NCBI GenBank assembly: GCA_022496185.1
Contig: WTXG01000077.1
Location: 1 to 64,000 of the forward strand
Length of the DNA: 64,000 bases
Direction: 5' to 3'
Source of the DNA: Multifurca ochricompacta
Taxonomy: Eukaryota > Basidiomycota > Agaricomycetes > Russulales > Russulaceae
A program made the position numbers and the translations under genes. This document shows, one piece after another, positions 9,970-21,055 of this stretch. Every line of letters starts with the position of its first letter. Position 1 is the first letter of the stretch. The notes beneath the pieces are model-generated. The model ran no database searches, had not been told where the DNA came from, and saw only the letters and a list, made by a program, of their open reading frames with translations.

Positions 9970-12169
9970 ATGCTCTACTTGTACTCACTTGGGCTTTTCG
10001 CGCTTCCCGTTGCGCTTGCGAGTTCGCACGTGTGGAGTGACATGGTTCAACATGAGCTGATCGACCTTGTGCCGAGTGGATTCGTCTCGAAGGGCCCTGC
10101 GCCAACGAGTCAAGTGTTGAAATTACGGCTCGCATTGGTACAGAACAACATCAAGGGCCTCGAGGACGCGCTGATGGCTGTCAGTAGCCCTGGCAGCCCA
10201 AAGTACCGTCAGTTCCTCACCAAGGAAGAAGTAAATGAATTTGGTTTATTTTCCTTTCTCCGAAGATACATAGCTTGATGCGTTTACCGGTAGACCGAGG
10301 CCTTCGTTGCGCCGACTCCAGAGAGCGTTGACGCTGTGACATCGTTCCTTTCTGCGCACGGGATTACTGCGACCAAGGGGTCACCTGCGGGGGATTGGTT
10401 GAATATCGATGTCACTGTAGCGCAGGCAGACGCGCTCTTCGATGGACAATTTACGACATTCGAGCACACTGCTTCGGGAACGACTTCTGTACGCTCGTTG
10501 GGGTACTCGATTCCTGCTTCACTCAAGGGACACCTCGACTTTGTGCATCCTACAATCACGTGAGTCCTATCACCCATATCAAAAGTTACTGACAAGATTG
10601 ACCCTGGTCGTTGTTGTAGTTTCCCACAGGATCCCAATCACCAGCCAGTTTTCTCGATCCCCATTCCACGTCGCGCATCACTTGAAGCGAGAAAGCCTGG
10701 AGGGAATATCACCACAGATGCCGTGCCTGCATCGTGTGCGTCGGAAGTTACACCCGCATGTCTGCAAGCACTTTATGGCATTCCGGCTACGATGGCGAGG
10801 CCGACGGGAGAACTGAACCGGATCGGCGTTTCCGGTTTCTTCCAGCAATTCCCTAACAAAGCGGATCTTAAAGTATGTCTGCCTCTTGATGCGAGTTCGT
10901 CGTCGTCGACACTGAAATGATGACACTGTATAGTCATTCCTCACGTCACTCCGACCCGATTTGCCGTCGACGACCAACTTCACTATGGAGCCCCTCAATG
11001 GCGGTACCGAATCGCAGGTACTCAGCCAGGCTGGTGTTGAAGCTGTATGGCTCTCCCACGTTGTCATCTTTTTTTTTTCCTTCTGAAGGACGGCACAGGA
11101 TCTCGACATCCAATACACCATTGGCGTCGCATCGGGTTTGCCTACTACATTCTTTTCTGTTGGTAGCAATGGCGCGGATGGTGCCTATGACTTCGTCTAT
11201 ATCGCCAACTTCTTTGCGGAGGGGACTTACCTGCCGCAAGTGTTCACAACGAGCTACGGATTCAATGAACCCAACTTCCCCCAACCGCTCGCAGTGTACG
11301 TCTGCTTCACTCAAATTTGGGGCATGCTGATAATTTCCTCTTTATATTTCTCCCCTTTCCTCATAGCCGCTTGTGCAATGCTTACACACAACTTGGTGGC
11401 CGCGGAACAACTGTTTTGTTCTCGTCTGGCGATGGCGGTGTCTCAGGATCGAAATCTGGCAACTGCACGACATTCGTGCCCACCTTTCCCTCTGGCTGTC
11501 CATTGTAAGCGATGCACAGACCTGTTTTCACTTGCACAGCTTACTCAGCCGGCTTTCCTTTTCCTCTCGGCTCTAGCATAACCTCGGTCGGTGCGACGAC
11601 AGGCATCGGGCCCGAGGTCTCAGCGAGTTTCTCGTCCGGCGGATTCTCGAACTATTTTCAAACACCTCCCTATCAGTCTGCGGCAGTATCTGCGTACCTT
11701 ACACGTCTGGGGAGCACCAACGCTGGCCGTTTCAACATAGCGGGACGCGGATTCCCAGACGTCTCTGTTCAGGGAGAGAACGTGAAGATATTCAACGCGG
11801 GAAGCTCGATGCTCGTTTCGGGAACGGGTGCCTCTACTGCGATCTTCGCTGGTGTCATTGCGCTGCTGAACAATGAGCTGGAAGCGGTGGGCAAACACCC
11901 GCTTGGGTTCCTCAATCCTTTGCTGTACTCGAATCCCGGGGTGTTCACGGACATTACGAGCGGCAGCAACCCTGGTTGTGGCACGAACGGCTTCCCGGCT
12001 ACTCCAGGATGGGATCCTGTGAGTTTCTTCTCCCCTCCTTTCCCTTCCCTTCTGATTTTGATTGGACCTTCTCTCATCGCGTGATCGCGATTTTTTTTTT
12101 TTCTTGATGCAGGTTACTGGACTTGGAACGCCGAACTATGCTGCACTGAAGAAGGCAGTGGGATTATGA
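9970..12169 (+). CDS. Sedolisin (S53) tripeptidyl-peptidase-like protein A, catalytic Ser replaced by Gly
   Basis: Spliced gene starting at ATG 9970 (MLYLYSLGLFALPVALA, a signal peptide) and ending at TGA 12167-12169. The pro-domain has SKGPAPTSQVLKLRLALVQNN and the KYRQFLTKEE end of exon 1. GT-AG introns follow KEE, HPTIT, NKADLK, AGVEA, FPQPLA, PSGCP and GWDP. The catalytic domain has the Glu/Asp pair across an intron (GVEA then DLDIQYTIG), the oxyanion Asp in [10 protein letters not shown] and the calcium-site region DITSGSNPGCG...GWDP. The motif that should be SGTSxSxP reads SGTGASTAIF: the nucleophile Ser codon is GGT (11827-11829). The frame is otherwise open over about 560 residues. 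Family knowledge: S53 enzymes are secreted acid peptidases using Ser-Glu-Asp. Without Ser it is probably inactive, either a pseudopeptidase or a decaying gene. Confidence 0.85.
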
Positions 12170-12229
12170 TTGACCGATTAGACCTCTTTGGCATTCTGAG
12201 GGTCGGTTTTTTTTTTTCGTTCGTTCATT

Positions 12230-12530
12230 TGTATGGATCCAATCCGTGGTGAGTGCGAGGCAAAGTATTCCCTAAGTACTATACTACAAAGCAATTAATG
12301 CAAGGTTTGAGCATTTGATGTATATCTTCTTTATCAGTCAGTTACATTTAGATTGAGCGCGTTCCGGGCTGCCTGCCTGTCCATTCCTTAAAAATAAATC
12401 ATGTCTGTCTTTATTGCCAGGTTTTCACCTCTCCATCTTTATTGTCTGCTTTTATCTCACTTGTCTCCTTTCATCCAAATTCATCCTCTTCTGCTTCATA
12501 ACAAGGTCTTTCTAAAATAATACTAGGTCA
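12230..12530 (+). repeat. LTR-like segment downstream of sedolisin A, inverted relative to the upstream one
   Basis: It contains CAAAGCAATTAATGCA and GAGCGCGTTCCGGGCTGCC, then CATCCTCTTCTGCTTCATAAC, matching the reverse complement of 9540-9790 and the minus strand of 29450-29740. It is truncated compared with copy C, whose version continues into the TATA region. Together the two segments bracket the gene as outward-facing inverted repeats. Confidence 0.5.
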
Positions 12531-12586
12531 GGTGATAAAGGACCAATGACTATTAAATAGCTGATCAATTAGTGATTGCTTACAAG

Positions 12587-12978
12587 TAGTGATGTGCCTG
12601 GCCCGGCTCAGAGAAACTAAAAGCCAAAGCCGCCGGCTCAGGCCGCGGCTTTCAACAGCACATACAAGTGCAATAGCAATCATCAAAATCAGTAGAAATC
12701 TGATCATGAAGTGGTTGATTTGGGTCACGTGATCATGTTTATTGCGGCATTTCAAACTTTTGCAATACGTAACACACCAAGTCAGATTTGGATTAGCTGA
12801 ACTATAACTACTGGTTATATGTCATAAAATTTTCTCTGCCAAAGGCCACGGCTTGGGCCAAGCCGGGCCAAGCTGTCTGTGGCAGCTTTGGCTCGGCCCA
12901 GACTTCAGGAAAGCCAGAGCCGCCTCAGGCCAAGCCAAAGCCGCGGCTTTTGGGCCAAGCCGGGCTGGAACATCACTA
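12587..12978 (+). mobile_element. hAT-like non-autonomous element (MITE), 392 bp, with perfect 8-bp target duplication
   Basis: Terminal inverted repeats begin TAGTGATGTGCC (12587 onward) and end GGAACATCACTA (to 12978), and continue into GCCCGGCT/AGCCGGGC on both sides. The element is flanked by identical CTTACAAG at 12579-12586 and 12979-12986. An 8-bp duplication plus a TAG(T)G-type end is characteristic of hAT transposons. Near both ends are copies of a GCCAAAGCCG...GGCTT motif, so each arm is GC-rich and self-complementary while the middle is AT-rich. It carries no transposase and would need one supplied in trans. Orientation is arbitrary. Confidence 0.85.
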
Positions 12979-12986
12979 CTTACAAG

Positions 12987-14039
12987 AGGGGTGTAACTCC
13001 TCATGTTTCTCCATGATTCTGGCCTGCTCTACTGCACAACCTTTAGAACACATGATACTCAAAGTCTTCTATTTGCTTACTCATGATCCTCTATGCATTT
13101 AAGCCTGCTAAGTAGAAGGAACAGACCTCAAGTCTGTTCTCTAGTATTCAACACAGGTGCTTTTCAGAACTTACAGATCCTGCTTGAGCTCTCTAAGTCA
13201 CAACTTAGGAAGTCTTCACCCCAGAAACATGCTGCAACTCTCACACATGCCCTCTCTTGAATGTTGTGGGCATTGATAAGATCTTGACTTTGAACCTTGC
13301 TTGACCTTGACTTTGACACTCCCAACACAGCACACACCTAGCTGTGTACAACTGCTATAGATAAACAACTGAGTTGCTATAGCCAGCCAACTAACAACTC
13401 AAAAAAAAAATACACCTCTGCAATTAAGTAAGGTAATCCGAGGCTGGCCACTGCCAGTCATCTCCGAGACAATTGGTTCTGCAGAACCAACCAACCAACC
13501 AACTACCATTACACCCACACAAAGTGATGATGGTGGTGGTGGTTTGTTGAGAGCACATCATTTGAACCATTTGCACCCAACAGCAAATTAAACTAATTTA
13601 TGGCTGGCTGCATTCCCTCATGGGCGGTCCGGCTTCACACTAATGACGTCAGGGGGGGGAGGGGGGGGGAAGTAATAGAGATAGATAGGGCTTCTAACTT
13701 TTATTTTATTTACAATTCTTCTTGTATGTATAACAAAAACACTTTCGGCTTCCGCACGCGAAGCGAGTCCGATTAGTATTACTAAAAAAAAAAAATATTG
13801 GTTGGGGTCGTTGCCATGAAATAATATAGAAAATAGGGAGGGAAAGGTGTGTGGGGGGGGGGACATAAAACATACAAGCGCATACATGTATAGAAGATAT
13901 GATATATACACACATATTCCATACAACATCAAAAAGGAAGGAGAAAAACGAGTGTGGAACGGCATGTCTGTGTCTGTGTCTGTGTCCGTGTCATGATGGC
14001 GTGGCGATGGGTGCGTAACGTGCAAAAAAAGAAAAAAAA
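12987..14039. other. Intergenic region between the MITE and epsin
   Basis: No gene recognised. It contains a (CCAA)n tract and (GGT)n near 13480-13545, A and G homopolymers, and TGTGTC repeats near 13963-13990. The last part is probably the epsin 3' untranslated region. Confidence 0.5.
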
Positions 14040-15730
14040 TTAGAACACAGCTGAAGTCGCGCCAGCGCGCTGCTGCGCCGACAGTCCAAACGACGAACCG
14101 CCATAGCGGAGCGAGCCGACGTTTCCAAACGTGTCCACGCCACTACCAACCGAACCCCCGATGATGGCCGAAAGCGCATCGGCACGAGTAGATATCGGCG
14201 TGCGTGGTGGGAGCGAGGATGCATGAGAGGACACGGATGCGCTCGACGGCGAACGACCTTGCTCGAGAGCGGGCATAGCGCGAGCGCTTGGTGCTGGGGA
14301 AGGGGTGAACGAGTGCGCAAGATGAGGTGTGGATGGAGTCGGTTGTTGCATGAAGGGGTTGTTGCTGTTGTTGTTGTTGTTGTTGTTCAACGCGAAGGGA
14401 TTGTTCGAGCTATTAGATTCAAGTGACTGGATGTCAGCCGGGGAAAGGACATAAAGGAGGGACAGCGCGTGCACGCACCCAAAAGCTGTCTTTTGCGGCA
14501 TGAGCGGTGACTGGGAAACTTGTAGTTGCGCAGCTTGGAATTGAGCAGCCTGGAATTGTAGCGCGTAATGCTGCTGGTATTGTTCTGCCACTTCAGCTTG
14601 TTGCCGCGCGTACTCGGCTTGCAAAAGGGCGTCGTACTGCGCCTGTTGAACGTACGGGTCATACGGGGTGAACTGCGCCTGTATCATGGAAGGATCGTAG
14701 ACCGAAGATGCCATCGTCATCTGTGGGGGAAGCGACGTGAACTGTGGCTGAAGTTGCCATGGCTGAGACTCGTCAACCGTGAGATCGACGAGATTACTGG
14801 AAAATGACCAGAGAGGTCAGGTACCGGGTATTATAGATAAAATGACAAGAAAAATAAACCTTTGTGGATCGTCGAAAAGGGAACCATTTTTGCCTTGTTC
14901 TGCGAGCAGTCGCTGATGCTCTGCCTCATCTTCCTTACTAAGCTTGAGTGCGCGTTGAATGTCTTCTTCCTCTCGGCTAGGCTTCTTCGGCTGCGGACGC
15001 CGAGGCGCCGGTGGCGAGACTTTGTCATCGCTCTGGCTTACTTGCCTACCTGCCATACGATCATGCATCTGTTTCCGTCGGCGCCGGGCCTCAGTCAAGC
15101 TCTTATCATCTGCAAGGAGGCGCGAGAGTTCACGAGCTCGTATACGGACGTCGGAACCGACATCACGACCCGTATCATCGATATGTTGGAACTCGGTGAG
15201 GGTCTTGATGAGGTAAATGTTATCGCGGAAGTACTGGGCCACTTTAGGCGAACCGCTGTGCAAGAGATATTCGAGCACGACAAGTGACTTTGTTTGTTTT
15301 GTTTTGTTTTGTCAAGCAGGACGGGATCATCGGCGGAGAAGGCAGTGGATGGATGCAGTGCAGTGCAATAGACGAAGCGGGAGCAGGAGGAAGAGGTAAG
15401 CGTGAGGGTTAGGGGTAATGGGGGGTGTAATTATTACATACCTTGTATACGTGTCGCCAATATTTGCCCTTATCATTCAAGCGTTTGTCCAGCATGGTGA
15501 CAATGTCGACAAAGTCCTCTCTGTGGCGAGACTGTAAGCAATGGAAAAGAAAAAGATAGAAGACAAGGATAAGGGGCGTACTGGTTGTAAGACAACTGGG
15601 CGAGCTCATACATCTGAGCGCCACTAGGAAGGACACTCTCATTGCTGGTGATCGTGCGGACTTTGGCTTCTGAATCGGAATAGCCATTGGTAACGTTCTT
15701 CACAGCCCTGAGGGTGCTCTTGAAGACCAT
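14040..15730 (-). CDS. ENT1: Epsin (ENTH-UIM-NPF endocytic adaptor)
   Basis: Four exons fit one frame: 15730-15582, 15520-15442, 15287-14860 and 14796-14040, totalling 1413 nt (470 residues). The N terminus is an ENTH domain: MVFKSTLRAVKNVTNGYSDSE, KVRTITSNES, MYELAQLSYNQ joined to EDFVDIVTMLDKRL, then KYWRHVYK joined to SLVVLEYLLHSGS and FRDNIYLIKTLTEFQHIDD. This fold binds PtdIns(4,5)P2 at the plasma membrane. A ubiquitin-interacting motif follows (EEDIQRALKLSKEDEAEHQR), then a Gln/Ala-rich stretch. Two NPF tripeptides (SNNPFALNN, SNNPFMQQ) dock EH-domain proteins, and a Ser/Pro-rich tail ends the protein. A 48-nt in-frame GT-AG segment near 14438-14485 may be a further intron. Family role: cargo selection and membrane bending in clathrin-mediated endocytosis and actin patches. 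ENT1 and ENT2 are paralogs in yeast, so the symbol stands for the family. Confidence 0.93.
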
Positions 15731-18700
15731 GTTGTCCTTTCCGGGCTAGGTAGCTGGTTACTGCGGATTGGAATTCGGGTGATGTTTTAAAGCTATTTGA
15801 GGCGGTTATTCAGTTTTGGCAGGGGATCCGAGAGGGGAAATCAGGTGAGAGGGGAGAAAGGGGAAAATGAGGGATGAAACATATTTGTATGAACAGATGG
15901 GGAGGGGGGGGTGGGGGGCAGAGCCACTTTGTGCTTGCTTGCTGTATAATGAATGAGGTTGTTTCATTGGTGGTGTCATTAAAACTAAACAAACATTTCG
16001 TTTCCGACGCGGCGACGCGGCCTTTTCCTCAGACCTCCGATCGCTTATTAAAACCTTTCCTAGTAACTTGGTGTTTTTGTTTTTTTTATTGTAATCTTCA
16101 ATTATATTGTTCTTTTCTCGCAAACTTGCAAACAAAGAGACATATACGCAAGGTGGTTTCCCGAATTGAGGAATAAAGAATGAAACGGTAATCCGTAACC
16201 GGGAGATTACTTGCATCATGGTCTCTGTTTCTATGGCCTTCGCTTACTCGGCCTAGACCTCAGCCTTTATTCTTCCTTTTGCATGCACACAAGACTCGTC
16301 ACAATCAACTCATGACAATTGCGGTTCTCTCTCTACGTCTTGTAGTCTTGTCTACAAGCATCGTTTCGGGGGGGGGGGAGGGGCTTCGGATTTGCGACGT
16401 TCAGTACAAAGGCGCCCCTTCCTTCCCCCGTTTCATGATGACTGAAGGTAAGTGCCCCCACCAACAGCCGACTGAACTGGCCCATGGCCGTGAGGCCACG
16501 ATCATACACATAGGCCGATACCGGGCCCGAAACGGGTAATAGAGTTGTGCCGCCAAACCAAACCCGATTTGTTCCGTAAACGCTCGTTGACGATGACGAT
16601 GCACCCATTTAGTTATGGATTACTATACAAGTTAGCTATTTAGTATCACCCAAGAACACTTCTCTGTGTGTACATTATGTAGCACTGTGCCCATAGAATT
16701 GCAATACGTAGGATCGCTGTTGACCAGCCTAGACTTAGTCACGAACGTTGCTCCCTTGCTGTCATCATCAATTCAATTCAAGAATCGTACGATCCCCCAA
16801 ATCACTCATCTCCCGGGAGATCAGATGATACGTCAGAGAGCTTACGTATACATGGTGGCATAGTGGTACGGGGCCACTCTAGATGAATCATCATCATCTA
16901 GACTTAGTTTTTAGTTATGGGCCGCTCGCATGCGTCGTCGTCATCTACTTTATCTTCGTCACTTCACTTCGCACTCGTGCTGTAGTTCCCAGGGAGGGTT
17001 ATGCAGCAGAGTAAGGTCAGCAGCCACCAAATGCCCACCATGAGCCAACCAAACGCGCTTTTATCACGTGGAATATAAAATTGGAAAGCGCGCTCCGAGT
17101 TCGAGTTCGAGTTCGAGACGGCGTTTGAACTTGGCTCCAGCGCCTCCCACGAGCTTCACTCTTACTCAAAACTCATGCACGCTCGCTTACTGATTCATCA
17201 TGACATAGAAAATAGGTGAGTAATCTAACGTATTCGAAAACAGATCACCAATTTTTTGCAAAAAAAAAAAAAATCATGGAGGGATCTTACCTGTTCTGGG
17301 CGACGTGCGTGGCTTCCGCTTCCGAGGTCGGGGATCCCATACATAATCATAATCATGGGTGGGCGGAGAAAAGAACTACCGTGTCATGCCATTCTCTCCC
17401 GGCTCAATATTGGAATGCTCCAACCGCAGCAGCCTCTTGAATTTAACGATAATCAATCAAGTCACGGCGCCGCTTGAGTGAGGTGAGGAGAGAGATCTTC
17501 AGATCACTGTGGCAGTTAGGTTTTTGTTGTTTGATCAATCAAAAACAAAATGAAAGCAATCTTTTTTTTTTTTTTTGCTTTTAAAAGAAGAGAGTTTGGT
17601 TCCTGTGGGATGAGGAGAAGAAGATTCAACGTCGTCTGTCCCATCCGAAGGGATGAATTCTTGATTCATTGACGATGGAAGTTGGCAACTATCTAATTGT
17701 AGTTCCCGTAGTTTCACAAACCCTTCCTTTTTTCATTACAGCGGGTCACCATAATTCCAGTAGGGGTGGATGATGTTGTCACATGTATGTGTTTCAACCG
17801 AACAACCCCATGGTCATTGTTACGTTAATGCTCGATAGCTGTACATTTAGTTTATTAATTATTTATTATTTTTCTTTCTCTTGCTTCCTCTTTGTTCGCG
17901 TTCATTCCATGTCATTCCACCTACTTGTCATCGCTAAGTGACATCGTACCTCTGAACCATATAAATACAGTAGAGACATAGCTCAAAAACTCTAGTCTTG
18001 AGCTCTTGTATCTACAAGCTTAGTTAACTCCAGAAATCCGACTCCCTTCTTGCTTCTGCATTGCGTGCTCGAGCATTATCTCATCATCAGAACTGTCAAG
18101 TTTATCTTTGACAATCGAACTATACGCAGAACGGTCAGCCACCGTAACAGTCATAGTACGATGATCGGATTGAAACAACCGACCTACGCCGCTGTTCCCA
18201 TTTTCATAGGACTTCTGTTTCTATCTAAGCCCTTGAATCCGGGTCGCTCCCTTCAATGGACACTCTCGCCCCGCCCGCCCGCCCCGCCCCTATACTTCCT
18301 AGGCCTTTCGACTGGCCTCGTCGCTGCTTCAGAGGGTTGGTTGATCGGCTAGCTTGGGGAAGAGCGCTCACTCAGTTTCTAGTTGGCTCTTTACCTCCCA
18401 TCATCACCCCTTCTAACCCCATTTCAAACCACCTTTCATCCCCTCAGAACTTTCAAAAACTTTGGGAGACGGAGACGAGGACGAGGACGAGGACGAAACG
18501 GTTCCTTAATCCTCAGAGAATCACGTGAATTCTTGCTTTGGTCTCTTGTCCTTCCTTCCGGCCAAGTTCCGAGGGGCTAGTAGCCCCCCCCCCCCCCCAT
18601 CCCTCCCCGTGCTCATGATTGGCAAACTCCAAACTTGTGTGTTCACTTGACCTGCCGCTGCAGGACGTCCGTCAAGAAGATAAAACGCAGACCTCGTTGT

Positions 18701-20967
18701 GATCCGCGTGACCAAATCTTTTTTTATTTTAAAAAAAAAAAAAAGGAAAATGATGATGCATCCACTACGTTCGCATCACTACGCCGTTCTGGAAGGAAAA
18801 GAACTATTGTCACTGGTCGGAAATTTAGCTTTGGTTTATTGATCGTTCTAGTTTGAGAGGAGGGAGGGAGGAGGGCCACAACCAGGATGGAGAAGGAATC
18901 TTATACACTCCTCTGGCGCTTACTGAGGAAACCTACCTAACAGACTAATGAGAGGGGGGGGGAGAGGCTACTACCATTGACTTCTATGGCAGATCTTTAT
19001 GCCTGACACCGAGACTTTCCCCTTCCTCTTTCTCCGACTTTCAATTCCAACCAACTCGATAAAAGAAATTAACCCTCATTCCAAGAAAGAAAACAGTGAA
19101 GTGTGGGGGGAAGAGAGGCGCCCGTTAACTACATTGCTTCTTCTCGCTCGCGCGAGATGTGTCAGCTAGAGCGTTCCCGGGGGGGACGTCGTAGACATGG
19201 TCAGAATCAATGTTACGTCTTCCTCAGGGAAAGTTTACGTCACGGGAATGCGATCCCTTTCAGCCTGGTAGAGCTGCAACAGGTAACTCTATCTTGAACC
19301 AGTTTTCAAGTTATCCCTTATTTTTTCATTCTTACACTTACACTCTTCACGCAAGAACTTCGTGCGTCTTTGTAGATGGAAGGATCTGATTAAAAAAGAA
19401 TCTAACATTATCGTACAGTTCTCGTAGCCCCCTAAGTCAATTCGTTGTGTAGGACCCATCAAATTCAAACGACACGTCATGCTGGCGACAGAAATCGCAA
19501 CGGCGATGTGGAACCACACATATGCTGGCTTTGTCTTCATACAGCCTTGGTCGTTTGTTTTCCCCTTATATCTACATTTGCATGCAGACCGTACTCGAAC
19601 TTTCATGTCGCGTATTTGTCCCAAAGGGTTGTACTGGGAGAGCTCGCAGACACGTAGTCAAGGTTATATGTAGCATTGCCGAAAAAGTCCAACCCTCTAG
19701 GGGTTCCCTACAGCCATCCGCTTGCACGCTCCAGGGAAACCATAAGTAGGGGGCGAAGGCGGTGCTATGTTGCATCAAATGTTAGCACCTCGCTTTCAAG
19801 TTCCCAGAAATAGGAACATTCCAAGGGTACCAGACAGACAGAGCGCACATTCGCATGGAAGTGCAGCGGGAGACGGAACTCGTTCGGTATCAGACGAGTC
19901 TACAGCAGTTCGTTCGGACAATGCCGCATATTGCTCTACCTCGTTATTGACTGGCGGAAACGAAACCATATCAAAAAATTCGTGGAGACCGACTGGAAAA
20001 CTCGGGTTGTCAACTCCAATGTGGCCCAAAGTGCTACATGCTATGGGTTCGGCGCTGGTAACAAAGGTAGCTTCCAAATCTGGGTTATGGTGGGGGAATA
20101 CGGACCATCAGAATTAGGCTGCGAGTCTGCCTGTTGGATCCTGGATTGGCACACCGTCTTGCGCGAGTTCGCCTTTTCAGCGGGATTTCGTGCGGAGCAA
20201 CGTTCGAAGGTGAACTAGGGTTGAGCTCGTAGGAATCGTCAACGCAGCTTTTGAACCAACAAGTCGTATGTGACGCACGCGGCGGCGATAGAACCAACCG
20301 CTAACTGTAGAAAGGGCGAGCCCACGCTGCAGGGCCCATTTCCGGCGAGAACCCAAGGTTGGAACACGCTGGTCCCGACCCCAGATGATAAGTAGGTCAT
20401 GGAGGTCGTCTTTGCTAAGGCGCTTTCGGAGCGTAACTAGGTCCCCGCATGAGGCCAGGTAGACTCTCGAGGTTCAGGATTTAAAGCGCAAGTTTAACAT
20501 TACCTCGAGTGCAAGTAGCACGGACTTCCAGCGGCTCTTTAACTGAATTCATAACTCTGGAAGAACTAAAGCCAAGGGGGTCTGCTTGAGAGGTATCCTT
20601 TTCGAGAGACATGAGCGTGAGTGCAGAACATAGGCGTGAGAAAGTTGTTGAAATGTTGACTTGACGCTCCAGGACGAATATATGCGTGTAAATGCTCTCA
20701 AAGTGAGGCATATAGCTAGGAATACAAGACGTGGAATCAGTTCTCATAAGGATAAGATGGTGCTTCGGGAGAAAAACGGTTGCAAAACCAAAGGCGGTCA
20801 GAACAAAATCATACCAACCCTAAGTCTTAACCTGCGGGATGAGATCAAAATATAAAATCGAAAGCAAGGAAGGAATCTAATACTTAACGCACGGGGGAAG
20901 TTGGTGGAAGTGGAAGAGTTTGTTCTCGTCATCCGTTCAGTCGTTCGGGTTCAGAGACAACGCGGGT
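15731..20967. other. Gene-poor region of about 5.2 kb
   Basis: Open frames here are short (up to about 116 codons), overlap on both strands and show no recognised domain or convincing exon chain. Notable contents are A/T and G homopolymers, a (GAGTTC)n-like repeat near 17096-17115 just after GGAATATAAAATTGG, an ATATAAATA box near 17960 within sequence that resembles a retrotransposon promoter, and a (GGACGA)n tract near 18475-18495. I cannot support a gene here; small non-coding RNAs or diverged genes remain possible. Confidence 0.4.
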
Positions 20968-20994
20968 GTCACGTCACCACGTGACATGTGACGT
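20968..20994. promoter_or_regulatory. Cluster of CACGTG / TGACGT palindromic sites upstream of the RAP1-like gene
   Basis: Within 27 bases the sequence packs GTCACGTCA, CCACGTGAC and TGTGACGTG, which combines an E-box-like CACGTG (20978-20983) with ATF/CREB-like TGACGT half sites on both strands. It ends about 60 bases before the proposed ATG at 21056. bHLH and bZIP factors bind such motifs in fungi. Function here is inferred from motif and position only. Confidence 0.45.
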
Positions 20995-21055
20995 GCTTCT
21001 CTCAGACGCCAGCAGCGTCAATCGGTTGCAGCGCGCACGAATTGAATAAACAGCC

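Noticed and set aside
15395..15425. TTAGGG-like motifs (GAGGGTTAGGGG) that might be telomeric repeat
   Set aside because: Only one and a half units, inside an intron of the epsin gene; no array.
19767..20218. Two overlapping plus-strand frames of 95 and 116 codons
   Set aside because: No domain, no intron chain, and a competing open frame on the other strand; typical of chance frames in GC-balanced DNA.
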